A stretch of DNA of 64,000 bases from positions 1-64,000 of the forward strand of contig NZ_CP024870.1 in NCBI RefSeq assembly GCF_002795265.1, written 5' to 3'. Shown piece by piece: positions 37,436-46,375 of this stretch. A program made the translations under genes and the position numbers. The notes below the pieces were generated by a model. That model did not search any database and had not been told where the DNA came from. It saw nothing but the letters and a program-made list of their open reading frames with translations. The stretch is from Spiroplasma clarkii (lineage in GTDB: Bacteria > Bacillota_I > Bacilli_A > Mycoplasmatales > Mycoplasmataceae). How positions within the stretch are numbered: the stretch's first letter is position 1; every line of letters starts with the position of its first letter.

Positions 37436-38749
37436 ATGAAATTATTTGACACACTCTCACAAGAATTACACAATCTTGAAAGTGATCTAAAAATCTATTC
37501 ATGTGGACCCACAGTTTATAATGAAATCCATATTGGAAATACTAGACCCTTGTTTTTGACTGACACATTAACAAGATTTTTAGACTACCTCAATATCAAG
37601 TATACATATTTATTAAATATCACAGATATTGATGACAAAATTATCAACAGAGCCATGGATGAAGGTTGTTCTGAAAGTGAATTAGCCTTAAAATATAGTA
37701 CTGCTTTTTTTGAAGTGCTAAAAGCACTAAACATTAAGTCACCAACAAAAATTATCCCAATCTCAACTAAAATGGATGAAATGATTAAGTTCATTGATCA
37801 ATTAGTGGCAAAACAAGTAGCCTATGTGGTTGATGGTAATGTTTACTTTAATATAATGAATTATAGTAAAGAATATGGGAGACTTTCAAAACAAAACCTT
37901 GAAGCCTTAGAAGTGGGGGCGCGAAAAGATGTTGACACCAATAAACTTAATCCCTTAGATTTTGTTTTATGAAAAAACACAAAAAAAGGAATTAAATGAG
38001 ATTCACCATGAGGACCAGGTCGTCCAGGTTGACATACAGAGTGTGCAGTCTTAATTGCTGAAGAATTCCAATCGACAATTGATGTGCATGTTGGTGGAAT
38101 TGATTTAAAATTTCCCCATCATGAAAATGAGAGAATTCAATTTTTAGCTTTAAAAAATCAGGAGTTGGCTCGAAATTGAATCTACAATGGACACCTTGCT
38201 TTAGAGGGTGAAAAAATGTCCAAGTCATTGGGAAACACAATAACTGTAACAGATTATTTAAAAACTAATGACCCAAACCAGTTACGCTATATTTATTTAG
38301 CAACTAACTACTCTCAACCAATAAACATTGGAACAACCATATTAAAACAAGCTCATGATTGAATTAATAAAGTGCTGAACCTAATTAAAAATGTAAACTT
38401 AAACACAGCACTTAATAAGTACAACATTTTTGAAAATGATCAAACCAACGTACTTGAAATTGAATTTGTAAATTATATGAAAGACAACTTAAATACTGCA
38501 ATGGCAATTAGTACAATCGATAAAATAATCAAAGAAATTAATACCGAAATTAGAGCAAATAATCTTAATCGAGGTAAATATGAGTTACTCTTAAAAATGC
38601 TAGACGTTTTAGGATTTAACTTTAAAATCACACCAATTGATAATAATCTCAAAGAGATTATTATTGCTTGAAAAGAAAGTTTAGAAAAAAAAGATTACAA
38701 CAAAGCTGATCAATTGAGACAAGCACTTATAGATAAGGGGGTGTTATAA
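37436..38749 (+). CDS. cysS: cysteinyl-tRNA synthetase
   Basis: Class I synthetase. The 437-residue product has CGPTVYNEIHIGNTRP (HIGH motif, zinc Cys), WGPGRPGWHTECAV with the zinc-site Cys and His, and EKMSKSLGN (KMSKS). TGA-Trp codons are concentrated in the middle third, so standard-code calls lose most of the gene. It opens the Bacillus-like cysS to rpoC gene run and overlaps rlmB by one base. Confidence 0.96.
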
Positions 38750-39465
38750 TGAATTATGTTTATGGTAAAAATGCTGTTGAAAACATTATTTTAAAGTATT
38801 CACAGCAAATTAAAAAAATTTATATTTTAAAAGGAACCAGCTTTGCGCCAGATGTTTACAAACAAATTAAGTCACAAAACTTAGTTTGAGAAAGTGTTGA
38901 CAAACATGTGCTGAGCACCTTGTTTAAGGAAAAAGTTGCCCATCAAGGTTACGCTGCAGAAATTAATGAATTTAAATTCTCTCACATTAAAGATATTATA
39001 GCAAATGACAATCAAAAGCATATCATTTTAATGCTAGATCGGCTTCAAGACCCTCATAATTTTGGTTCAATTATTCGAACTGCATCACTATTGGGAATTG
39101 ATGGCATTGTTATTCAAGAGCATGATCAAGTAGGGGTGACCCCAGCAGTTTACAAAGTATCTGCTGGAACAGTTTATGATACACCAATTGTAAAAGTAGC
39201 GAACCTTTCAAATGCAATTCGAGAGTTAAAAGATAATGGCTATTGAATTTATGCCACAACTTTAGATGAAGATGCCGTTGACATTCAAACACTTGAATTT
39301 GCCAAAAAAACAGTTCTTGTTGTAGGTAATGAAGGAGATGGTGTTATGAAAAAAATTCAAAACAATTCAGATGTGAAAATTAAAATTTCTACAACCAATG
39401 CAATTGACTCACTAAATGTCTCTGTAGCAACAGGAATATTGCTGTATTATGTTATTAATCAATAG
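38749..39465 (+). CDS. rlmB: 23S rRNA (guanosine-2'-O)-methyltransferase, TrmH/RlmB family
   Basis: A SPOUT methyltransferase of 238 residues. The substrate-binding N-terminal domain starts MNYVYGKNAVENII. The knotted domain carries LDRLQDPHNFGSIIRTA, VVGNEGDGVMKKI and STTNAIDSLNVSVATGI, the three TrmH motifs. The start overlaps the cysS stop (TAATG). Its own stop overlaps the GTG of the next gene, so the three are translationally linked. Confidence 0.93.
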
Positions 39466-40082
39466 TGAACAACATCCTTGTCAAAAACGCTTTATATGAA
39501 CTTTTTGCAAAAATGTTACCAAAGCTAGTTGAACAAGAACTCATTCAACTTGCTCATGATGAATTCAACATTATGAGAAAGGCATGTCATACCTATACTA
39601 AAATTAAAATTACCCCAGATGAATTACTTAATGTTGCCTTTTTTTCAACAGTGGAAGCACTTGAAAAATATGATGAAACTCGTAATATACCAATCACAAA
39701 TTTCATTAAATATATCACAAAACAACGTGTTAAAGATGTTATTCGGAGTTGATACCGAAAAAATGAAGTAGACCATTTTGTTCATGAATATAACAACCCC
39801 AACAGTGATGGGGCAAGTCTTTATGAACAATCAATTGATATTTTCTCATGTTTGAAATACCAACAAAATCGAACACGTGAAGAAATTAGCAATTTAATGG
39901 TACAATATAATGAGAAAACAAATTCTTGAGTAAGAACCCGCTGCATTGAGTTAATTTGTGAAAATTACTCAGCCTCATATATTAGAAGAAAACTCTTTAT
40001 TAAAAGAAGAGAATATGAACTACTTCGCGATGATTTCTTTGATTTTGTAAGAAAATATTGAAATTATGATAATATATATTAG
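39465..40082 (+). CDS. sigma-70 family sigma factor at the sigH locus
   Basis: A 205-residue protein. Residues about 52-97 (PDELLNVAFFSTVEALEKYD...ITNFIKYITKQRVKDVIRS) match sigma region 2, the part that binds core polymerase and melts the -10, in the pattern DLiQEGxxGLxxAixxF...FxxxAxxxixrqixdaiR. The C-terminal part is basic with possible helix-turn-helix but weak family similarity. The gene lies between rlmB and rpmG-secE-nusG, the exact site of sigH in Bacillus. GTG start at 39465 overlaps the rlmB TAG. Most mollicutes have only RpoD. Promoters recognised are unknown. Confidence 0.78.
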
Positions 40083-40103
40083 AACTAGAAAGAGTTGATT
40101 CAT

Positions 40104-40265
40104 GTGGCAATTGGTAGTAAAAAAAAGACTATTCTTGTATGTGAAGACTGCTTGGGAAGAAATTATTCAATAAAAAAAAGCACAATAGCACAAAAAGAAA
40201 GGGTTATTGTGAAAAAATTTTGTAGTACCTGTAATGGAAGAACTACCCATAAGGAGACCAGATAG
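40104..40265 (+). CDS. rpmG: ribosomal protein bL33
   Basis: A 53-residue 50S protein. From GTG 40104 it reads AIGSKKKTILVCEDCLGRNYS and ends KFCSTCNGRTTHKETR, with both zinc pairs (CEDC and CSTC) of the zinc-type L33. The ATG two bases upstream is out of frame. It sits between the sigma gene and secE, as in Bacillus. Confidence 0.92.
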   Translation: MAIGSKKKTILVCEDCLGRNYSIKKSTIAQKERVIVKKFCSTCNGRTTHKETR

Positions 40266-40267
40266 CT

Positions 40268-40684
40268 ATGAGCGATAAAAACAAAGACAAAAAAAAGCCA
40301 ACTGCTGAAGAAAATGCCAAGGCTAAATTGGATAAAATCCAAAAAAAAGAAGCTAAAAAAGCAGAAAAATCTAAACGTAAAGAGGAAATGGAAGAGCTTT
40401 ACAGTCAACTTGATCCATACCGTGGGTTAACTAAAGAACAAAAAATTAAAAAAACTAAGGAAATAAAAATTAAAAAAACCAAAGAGAAAATTAACATTAG
40501 ACTTTCTCTAAAAGAGGCCCCTGTAAAAATGTTAAAAGAGGTTAATAAAATTCGTTGAAGTAATCGTAAAAACTTAGGTCAAAAGTTTACTTGAGTTATC
40601 ACTTTCTTAATTATTTTTGGAGCCTTCTTTTATGCAATTGACACAGGTTTAAAATATTTATTTGTCTTATTGAAAATAGTTTAG
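40268..40684 (+). CDS. secE: preprotein translocase subunit SecE
   Basis: Essential clamp subunit of the SecYEG channel. The 138-residue product has a very long Lys/Glu-rich cytoplasmic N terminus (about 85 residues), the amphipathic segment PVKMLKEVNKIRWSNRKNL, and one C-terminal membrane helix (TWVITFLIIFGAFFYAI). Bacterial single-TM SecE is usually about 60 residues, so the N-terminal extension is notable. Position before nusG supports the call. TGA-Trp codons hide the TM end under the standard code. Confidence 0.88.
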
Positions 40685-40697
40685 TGAGGATTTAATA

Positions 40698-41318
40698 ATG
40701 GACAACAAATTATTAGAATTAGAAGAAGAACTTGATTCGTACCAAGGACAGTGATTTGTCATCAACTGTAATAGTGGTCATGAAGAAAGAGTTAAAAGCG
40801 ACTTACTTCAAAAAATTGAAACTTCTGGATTAGAAGACCGTATTTTTGATATTAGAATTTCAAAAATGCCTTTTTTGGGTAAGGGTGGTAAAACTGTTGA
40901 AAAGAATAAATTCCCCGGTTATATCTTCATTAATATGTTAATGACTGATGAGACATGATTTATTGTGCGGAACACCCCTGGTGTTACTGGATTTATTGGG
41001 TCATCTGGGAAAGGTGCTAAACCCTTCCCACTTTCAATTGAAGAGGTTGCCAAAATGTTAACCGATACAACTGAAGTTAGTGGTGATAATGATTGCAAAG
41101 GTGGCAGCACTGAAAGAAAAGAAAAGATTCTTTATGAAGCATCATTTAAAATTAATGATGTAATAGTGGTTAAAGATGGGCCTTTTGCTGGAGTGGAAGG
41201 TCAAGTTATCCAAATGGATTATGAAAAAGGAATTGCTAGGGTTAACCTAGAATACTTTGGTAGAATTACAACTACAGAATTTGAGTTTGACAACCTAGAG
41301 TTGGCATACAAAGATTAA
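40698..41318 (+). CDS. nusG: transcription termination/antitermination factor NusG
   Basis: Binds RNA polymerase and modulates pausing and termination. The 206-residue product has the NGN domain (WFVINCNSGHEERVKSDL, FPGYIFINM, VRNTPGVTGFIGSSGKGAKP) and a C-terminal KOW domain (FKINDVIVVKDGPFAGVEG). The first 89 residues are separated by TGA-Trp codons. Ends just before a weak hairpin at 41325-41349. Confidence 0.95.
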
Positions 41319-41324
41319 TCGATT

Positions 41325-41349
41325 AAATGGGTCTATCACAGATCCATTT
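41325..41349 (+). terminator. hairpin after nusG (weak terminator)
   Basis: AAATGGGTCT pairs with AGATCCATTT around ATCAC (one G-T pair), but only a short T-rich stretch follows, so termination may be partial. Confidence 0.45.
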
Positions 41350-41370
41350 GTTATGTAAGGAGAAGCACAA

Positions 41371-41748
41371 ATGAGTGAAATTATTAAAATTAGAATTTGT
41401 TTAACTGATGGCAGAACTTTAAATGCTGAATTATACCCAAAATTAGCACCAATTAGTGTTAAGAACTTTGTCAACTTAATCAAAAAAGATTATTTTTCAG
41501 GCTTAATTTTCCACAGAGTCATTCCTGGATTTATGATTCAAGGTGGAGGAATGACCCCTGATTTAATTGAAAAAAATGATTTAAACCCAATTGTTGGCGA
41601 ATTTGCAATTAATGGGCGAAACAAAAATGCCACAGGGTTACCCCATATTTTGGGAACTCTCTCAATGGCACGAACAAATGTCATGAATAGTGCCACAAGT
41701 CAATTTTTTATTGTCACAGGAGATGCTAAGTTTTTAGATGGTCAATAG
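41371..41748 (+). pseudogene. C-terminally truncated cyclophilin-type peptidyl-prolyl isomerase
   Basis: The 125-residue product starts as a normal cyclophilin (RTLNAELYPKLAPISVKNFVNLI). It keeps the active-site strand FHRVIPGFMIQGGG with Arg, Phe, Met and Gln, and QFFIVTG. It stops at FLDGQ, exactly before the family's next conserved YAAFG-type segment. About 50-60 C-terminal residues (last beta strands and helix) are missing. A terminator follows 10 bases later, so the coding end is lost rather than shifted. It may be a decayed gene or an unstable short form. A good GGAG ribosome-binding site is retained. Confidence 0.75.
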
Positions 41749-41758
41749 AATTAGTATA

Positions 41759-41790
41759 AAAAAACTAATCTATCTAGATTAGTTTTTTAA
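41759..41790 (+). terminator. strong terminator after the truncated cyclophilin
   Basis: AAAAAACTAATCT (41759-41771) pairs perfectly with AGATTAGTTTTTT (41776-41788) around ATCT. Confidence 0.85.
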
Positions 41791-41793
41791 ACT

Positions 41794-42180
41794 CTAAATT
41801 GCACTAATTCTTTCAAATTTTTTGATTTTTTTGATGTCAGAGTTGGTTAAAGTGTTTTCTTGTTTCTCACTTATTCCATAAGCAATATCTACAGAATGGA
41901 TGGCATTGAAATAGTAACTTTGTAGAGTATGTAATTTGTTATAATTAATTTCTTCTGAGACAGTATTCAATAAGCTTTCTGTTTTTGATAACAATGCTTC
42001 TTGAATTAAATCTAACTTTATTAATAATTCTTCTTTCTTATTACTATTAGATTCTCTCTTTACCACCAAGTCATTGATTTTTTTGAATAGTTAATTTTGT
42101 CATATTTAATTTTTAGTTTGTGGACTTTCTCAATTTTTTCTTTTGCTAAAGCAATTAGAGTAATTATTTAATAATTTAAT
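41794..42180 (-). pseudogene. decayed minus-strand coding remnant between the cyclophilin and rplK
   Basis: The 545-base gap 41749-42293 holds a minus-strand frame ending at 41794 (about 91 codons, beginning only at TTG 42069), with an amphipathic helical look (LIKLDLIQEALLSKTESLLN). Upstream, two other minus frames carry short coding-like stretches (ALAKEKIEKVHKLKIKYDKI; MTKLTIQKNQWLGGKER), each ending in a stop. This pattern suggests a frameshifted, unrecognised gene; it may also be chance. Confidence 0.35.
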
Positions 42181-42199
42181 AAAATCTAACTGGTTTATG

Positions 42200-42208
42200 T
42201 GATATGAT
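42200..42208 (+). promoter_or_regulatory. extended -10 promoter of rplK-rplA
   Basis: TGATATGAT fits TGnTATAAT with one change. The leader of about 80 bases contains TGTGG and CCACA, which can pair (about 42232-42236 and 42267-42271), followed by the strong AGGAGG ribosome-binding site. Confidence 0.5.
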
Positions 42209-42293
42209 TATTTATGGCAGATTTTAATTGTGGAAGTAAGAATAGGAATCTATTCAAACGATTGGACCACAGCGAAAACAGGAGGTGTTGTTC

Positions 42294-42728
42294 GTGGCAA
42301 AGAAAATCACACGTATAGCAAAATTAGAATTTATGGCAATGCAAGCTAAACCAGGTGCTGAACTAGCATCATTAGGGATTAACATGCCTCAATTCACACA
42401 ACAATTTAATGATGCCACCAAAGACAGAGCAGGAGAAATAGTACCAGTAGTTATTACTGCATATGATGATAAGTCATTTGATTTTGTACTTAAAACCACA
42501 CCTGCAGCATTTATGCTAAAAAAAGCAGCAGGAATCCAAAAAGGATCAAAAACTCCAAAAGGAGAAACTATTGCAACTATTACAGCAGAAGATGTAAAGA
42601 AAATTGCAGAATACAAAATGGCAGACTTGAATGCACATACAATTGAAGCTGCAATGAGAATTATTGAAGGTACAGCAAGAAATATGGGTATTAAAGTAAC
42701 AGGAATGCCTGAAAAAGGGGATAACTAG
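42294..42728 (+). CDS. rplK: ribosomal protein uL11
   Basis: 50S stalk-base protein of 144 residues with [20 protein letters not shown] (family KLQIPAGKANPAPP region diverged), [21 protein letters not shown], and TPPA-like [17 protein letters not shown] 42294 is the start: AGGAGG lies 8 bases upstream, and the in-frame upstream codons at 42285 are within the ribosome-binding site. The central proline-rich motif of L11 reads [13 protein letters not shown], so Pro residues are partly lost. Followed by rplA after 2 bases. Confidence 0.95.
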   Translation: MAKKITRIAKLEFMAMQAKPGAELASLGINMPQFTQQFNDATKDRAGEIVPVVITAYDDKSFDFVLKTTPAAFMLKKAAGIQKGSKTPKGETIATITAEDVKKIAEYKMADLNAHTIEAAMRIIEGTARNMGIKVTGMPEKGDN

Positions 42729-42730
42729 TT

Positions 42731-43417
42731 ATGGCAAAAATTGGTAAAAAATTAAAAGCAGTTAATGCTAAAGTAGATAAAACAAAATTATACCCAATTG
42801 CTGAAGCTATTAAATTAGCAAAAGAAACTTCAATCACAAAATTTGATGCAACAGTTGAAGTTGCATTCAATCTAAATGTTGACCCAAGACATGCAGATCA
42901 ACAAATCAGAGGAGCACTTGTATTACCTGGAGGAACAGGAAAAACTCAAAAAGTTTTAGTTTTAACAAAAACTAAAGTTAAAGAAGCTGAAGAAGCTGGT
43001 GCTGACTTTGTTGGGGGAGAAGAATTAATTCAAAAAATTTCAAAAGAAAATTGATTTGAATATGATGTAATTGTAGCTACTCCAGAAATGATGGCAGAAC
43101 TAGGGAAAATTGGTAAAGTGCTTGGACCAAAAGGTTTAATGCCTAACCCAAAAACTGGAACTGTGACAGTTAATGTTAAAAAAGCTGTTGAAGAAATTAA
43201 ATCAGGTAAAGTTGAATACAGAACCGATAAAGAAGGAAACATCCACTCAATTTTAGGAAAAGTTTCATTCTCAGAGGACAACTTAATGAAAAACTATGCA
43301 GCTATTTTTGATGTAATTAAAAAAGCAAAACCAGCAGCCGTTAAAGGAACTTATATTAAAAATATTTCAGTAACCACCACAATGGGTCCTGGAATTAAAG
43401 TTCTAATTGAAGGCTAA
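42731..43417 (+). CDS. rplA: ribosomal protein uL1
   Basis: 50S protein that binds 23S rRNA and usually represses its own operon. The 228-residue product has [33 protein letters not shown], the signature [21 protein letters not shown] and [15 protein letters not shown]. Two bases separate it from rplK. A TGA-Trp at 43052-43054 breaks the standard-code frame. Ends at a clear terminator. Confidence 0.97.
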
Positions 43418-43425
43418 AACACTAG

Positions 43426-43453
43426 AAATAACCCCAGGGGGTTATTTTTTTAT
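43426..43453 (+). terminator. terminator after rplA
   Basis: AAATAACCCC pairs with GGGGTTATTT, followed by a long T-run. It separates rplKA from the HAD genes. Confidence 0.85.
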
Positions 43454-43478
43454 TAGAAAATATTACATAACATTATCG

Positions 43479-43519
43479 TATAATAATAAAGATAGTTTAC
43501 CCACAAATTGGGTAAACTA
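43479..43519 (+). promoter_or_regulatory. promoter and 11-bp inverted repeat upstream of the HAD genes
   Basis: TATAAT at 43479-43484 places the start site near 43491. A perfect inverted repeat begins at once: TAGTTTACCCA (43493-43503) and TGGGTAAACTA (43509-43519) around CAAAT. No T-run follows, so it is not a terminator. It could be an operator or a 5'-terminal mRNA hairpin. Confidence 0.65.
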
Positions 43520-43565
43520 TAATAATTTCTAGTTAAAGAAAGATTTTATAGACGGGAAATAACCA

Positions 43566-44354
43566 ATGAAATGATGATTTTCAGACTATGATGGAACCAT
43601 TAACATCCATCACAACGATGAAATTGAAACAAAGGATTTAAGATTCATTAAGAAATGAATTGAAACGGGGAACAAGTTTGCTATTGCCACAGGAAAGATG
43701 CACCATGAAATAGCACCAGTTTTAGCAATGAATAAAATCCCATATGATTACATGATTTGCAATAACGGGGCAATTGCTTATGGAAAAGATCAAGGGATTT
43801 TATATCACACTCCAATTTTAATGAGTTCAAGAGCTGCTATTATGGATAAATTAAAAGTGCTGCAAACCAAATATATTTTAGGGTACTGTACTTTGGATGC
43901 ACGTAAAGATTATTCATATGTGCCAACACCAGAAATTGATGATGACCCCTTTTTTGCTAATGCTCCAAAATGCAACAATTTAGATGAGGGTGCCAAAGAC
44001 ATTTTAAATAACCCAGACTTAAACTTAATTTATGTTTATTTGAGTTTAAAAGATGTTGAAAAGGTGAAAGATTTTTTACAAGATATTCCAGGTTGCAAAG
44101 TAGTTAGAACCCATAAAAATGTTTTAGAAGTCATGGATGCTAGTGTTTCAAAAGCACATGGAATTAAAGAAATTCAAAAAATTCATAAATTTAAAATTGA
44201 TGATGTCATCGCTAGCGGTGATGGTAAAAATGATATTGAAATGCTTCAAATTACTGCCAAAGCCTTTACAATGACCAATCACCAAAAAAATGTTGATAAA
44301 TATGCTAATGAAGTAATTGACAATGTTTGTGAAATTCAAAAATTTTTAGAATAA
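43566..44354 (+). CDS. HAD-superfamily (Cof-type) phosphatase, copy 1
   Basis: A 262-residue hydrolase, probably acting on sugar or nucleotide phosphates. HAD motif I is FSDYDGTIN at residues 5-13 (nucleophile Asp). Motif II lies near AIATGKM, and motifs III/IV near SKAHGIKEI and ASGDGKNDIEML. A C2-type cap fills the middle, as in the Cof/YbiV group. The first 40 residues contain TGA-Trp codons (MKWW). The next gene is a diverged duplicate. Substrate is not predictable from sequence. Confidence 0.9.
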
Positions 44355-44366
44355 GAGGAGAAAGAC

Positions 44367-45167
44367 ATGAAATGATGATTTTCAGACTATGACGGAACTT
44401 TGAACTTAGATCATAGCAACAAAATAAAGGACAAAGATTTAGAATTTATCAGGAATTGAAAAAAACAAGGGAACAAATTTGTGGTAGCAACTGGTAGAAT
44501 GGTGCAAGAAATCAGCACCATCTTAGAAGGTTATCAAATTGATTATGACTATTTAATTTGCAACAATGGTGCTACAGTTTATGATAGCAATAAGCAAATG
44601 ATTCATTGTCAAAGCATTAATCTGGCTTGTCGACCAAAAATTTGAGAGATTTTTGAAAAGATTAAAAATACTTATTCACTAGGTTATACAATTGAAGACA
44701 AAAGATACAATTATACAAAGGTAAAATCTGGAGATGTAACTGTTGATGAGTTTTTAGCTAGAATGCCACTTGATATAATTACAAGCATAACACCTGAACA
44801 AGATATTTTAAATAATCCAAATTTAAACCTTCTTTATGCTTTTGTTGCTGAAAACCAAGTTGAATAAGCAAGGGCTATCCTTGACAAAATTGAGGGATGT
44901 AAAGCTGTTAGAACCCACACAAATGTTTTAGAAGTTATGGATAATGATGTTTCAAAAGCTGCTGGAATTGGAATTATTCAAAAAATTCATAATTTTAGTA
45001 ATGATGATATTGTGGCTTGTGGAGATGGTGAAAATGATATTGAGATGTTAACTAAGGCCAAATATTCTTTTGCTATGACCAATCACCAGCCCAAAGTTTG
45101 CACATATGCAGATCACACAATTGATCAAGTTCACCAAATTGAAACCATTCTCAAAAAATATTATTAA
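44367..45167 (+). pseudogene. HAD-superfamily phosphatase, copy 2, interrupted by an in-frame TAA
   Basis: From ATG 44367 (GAGGAG upstream) it reads MKWWFSDYDGTLNLDH, closely like copy 1, up to NQVE. TAA at 44865-44867 then interrupts the frame, and the same frame resumes with ARAILDKIEGCKAVRTHTNVLEVMD and motif IV ACGDGENDIEML to 45167. In copy 1 the matching position is Lys (VEKVKD), so a single AAA-to-TAA change would explain it. TAA is a stop in code 4, so the product loses motifs III and IV. Likely a recent nonsense mutation in a tandem duplicate; a sequencing error is possible. Confidence 0.85.
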
Positions 45168-45190
45168 TTTAATAAATAAAGTTCAAACTA

Positions 45191-45199
45191 TGCTAAAAT
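45191..45199 (+). promoter_or_regulatory. extended -10 promoter of rplJ-rplL
   Basis: TGCTAAAAT fits an extended -10, 184 bases before rplJ, giving a long leader. Confidence 0.5.
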
Positions 45200-45204
45200 A
45201 TAAG

Positions 45205-45350
45205 TGCTATTCGTACCGAAGAAAGCAACTGGGGAAAAACCCTTAATTTGTTGCCGAGGAATGAAATCTCTAAATTATCAAATTTTTTAATTTGAATTAG
45301 TGTATTTTAATTTACCTCGGAAAAATTATATTTCTGAGGTTTTATTTTGA
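45205..45350 (+). promoter_or_regulatory. L10-type ribosomal leader with attenuator
   Basis: The 5' part (45220-45260) has the GAAGAAAGCAACTGGGG... and TTGTTGCC elements that resemble the L10(L12)4 binding leader. Downstream, ACCTCGGAAA (45314-45323) pairs with TTTCTGAGGT (45331-45340) and is followed by TTTATTTT, an intrinsic terminator. CCGAGG at 45254-45259 in the upstream part can pair with CCTCGG (45315-45320), a mutually exclusive antiterminator. This fits L10-controlled attenuation of rplJL; binding is inferred. Confidence 0.75.
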
Positions 45351-45382
45351 TTAGTATTATTTTAAAAAGGAGGTCAATATAA

Positions 45383-45883
45383 GTGTCATACACAAGACCA
45401 GCTCATGAACAAAAAGAGAAAATTGTTAATGAAATTAAAGCAAAAATCCAAGCAAGTAAAGGTATGGTTGTTGCTGAATACAAAAAATTAACAGTGGCTC
45501 AAATGTCAGACTTAAGAAACAAAGCTCGTGAACAAGGAATTATTGTAAAAGTTTACAAAGATTCATTGGTAAGAAGAGCAGTTAGTGAATTAAAAATTCA
45601 AGGTTTAGATGCATATTTAATTGAACAAAATGTTTACATTTTTTCAGAAGATGAAGCTCTATTACCACCAAAATTGGTTGCAGATTTTGCAAAAATCAAT
45701 GAAAACTTAAAATTGAAAGCCGGGATCTATGAAGGTAATGTTATGGATACAGCAGCAATTAATGAAATTGCTTCTATGCCATCAAAAGATGAACTTTACT
45801 CAATGTTCGCATCTTCATTGATTTGCCCATTACGTCAATTTATGTTAACTGTAAAAGAATTAGCAAAAACAAAATCAGAATAA
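45383..45883 (+). CDS. rplJ: ribosomal protein uL10
   Basis: Stalk protein that anchors L7/L12 dimers. The 166-residue product has the N-terminal rRNA-binding domain (KIVNEIKAKIQASKGMVVAEYKKL, RNKAREQGIIVKVYKDSLVRRAV) and a C-terminal helix ending MLTVKELAKTKSE. GTG 45383 is preceded by AAGGAGG at 45367-45373. Expression is probably limited by the leader attenuator upstream. Confidence 0.95.
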   Translation: MSYTRPAHEQKEKIVNEIKAKIQASKGMVVAEYKKLTVAQMSDLRNKAREQGIIVKVYKDSLVRRAVSELKIQGLDAYLIEQNVYIFSEDEALLPPKLVADFAKINENLKLKAGIYEGNVMDTAAINEIASMPSKDELYSMFASSLICPLRQFMLTVKELAKTKSE

Positions 45884-45938
45884 TTAAAATTTAAGTGTAC
45901 TAATAGCACCAATAAAATTATTAAAGGAGAAAAAAATC

Positions 45939-46304
45939 ATGGCAATTACAAAAGATGATATTATTAAAGCTTTAGAAGAAATGAAGCTTACAGAATTAAA
46001 TGACTTAGTTAAAGCAATCGAAGACCACTTTGGAGTTGTTGCAGCAGCTGCAGTTGCAGCACCAGCAGCAGCTGGAGCAGCAGCTGCACCAAGTGAAGTT
46101 AGCGTTATGTTAACAAATGCTGGTGGAAACAAAGTTTCAGTTATTAAAATTGTTAAAGAATTAACTGGATTAGGATTAATGGAAGCTAAAAAATTAGTTG
46201 ATGGAACTCTACCAGTAGCAATTAAAGAAAATGTTAAAGTTGAAGATGCAGAAGAAATGAAAAAACAATTAATGGACGCTGGAGCATCAGTAGACTTAAA
46301 ATAA
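45939..46304 (+). CDS. rplL: ribosomal protein bL12 (L7/L12)
   Basis: Mobile stalk protein that recruits translation factors. The 121-residue product has the N-terminal dimerisation helix pair, an Ala-rich hinge ([18 protein letters not shown]) and the C-terminal factor-binding domain ([35 protein letters not shown]). AAAGGAG precedes ATG 45939. It lies 55 bases after rplJ and ends at a strong terminator. Confidence 0.97.
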   Translation: MAITKDDIIKALEEMKLTELNDLVKAIEDHFGVVAAAAVAAPAAAGAAAAPSEVSVMLTNAGGNKVSVIKIVKELTGLGLMEAKKLVDGTLPVAIKENVKVEDAEEMKKQLMDAGASVDLK

Positions 46305-46312
46305 TATATTCC

Positions 46313-46343
46313 AAAATAGATAAATTCTTATCTATTTTTTTTT
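46313..46343 (+). terminator. terminator after rplL
   Basis: AAAATAGATAA (46313-46323) pairs perfectly with TTATCTATTTT (46328-46338) around ATTC, followed by a T-run. Confidence 0.85.
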
Positions 46344-46375
46344 GTAAATATTTAAATATTTGTCTAATTATTTTG

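Noticed and set aside
40102-40265. An ATG-started gene at 40102
   Set aside because: It is out of frame with the clear L33 zinc-ribbon protein that starts at GTG 40104.
43493-43519. Terminator after rplA
   Set aside because: The hairpin lies after a TATAAT and has no T-run; the real terminator is at 43426-43453.
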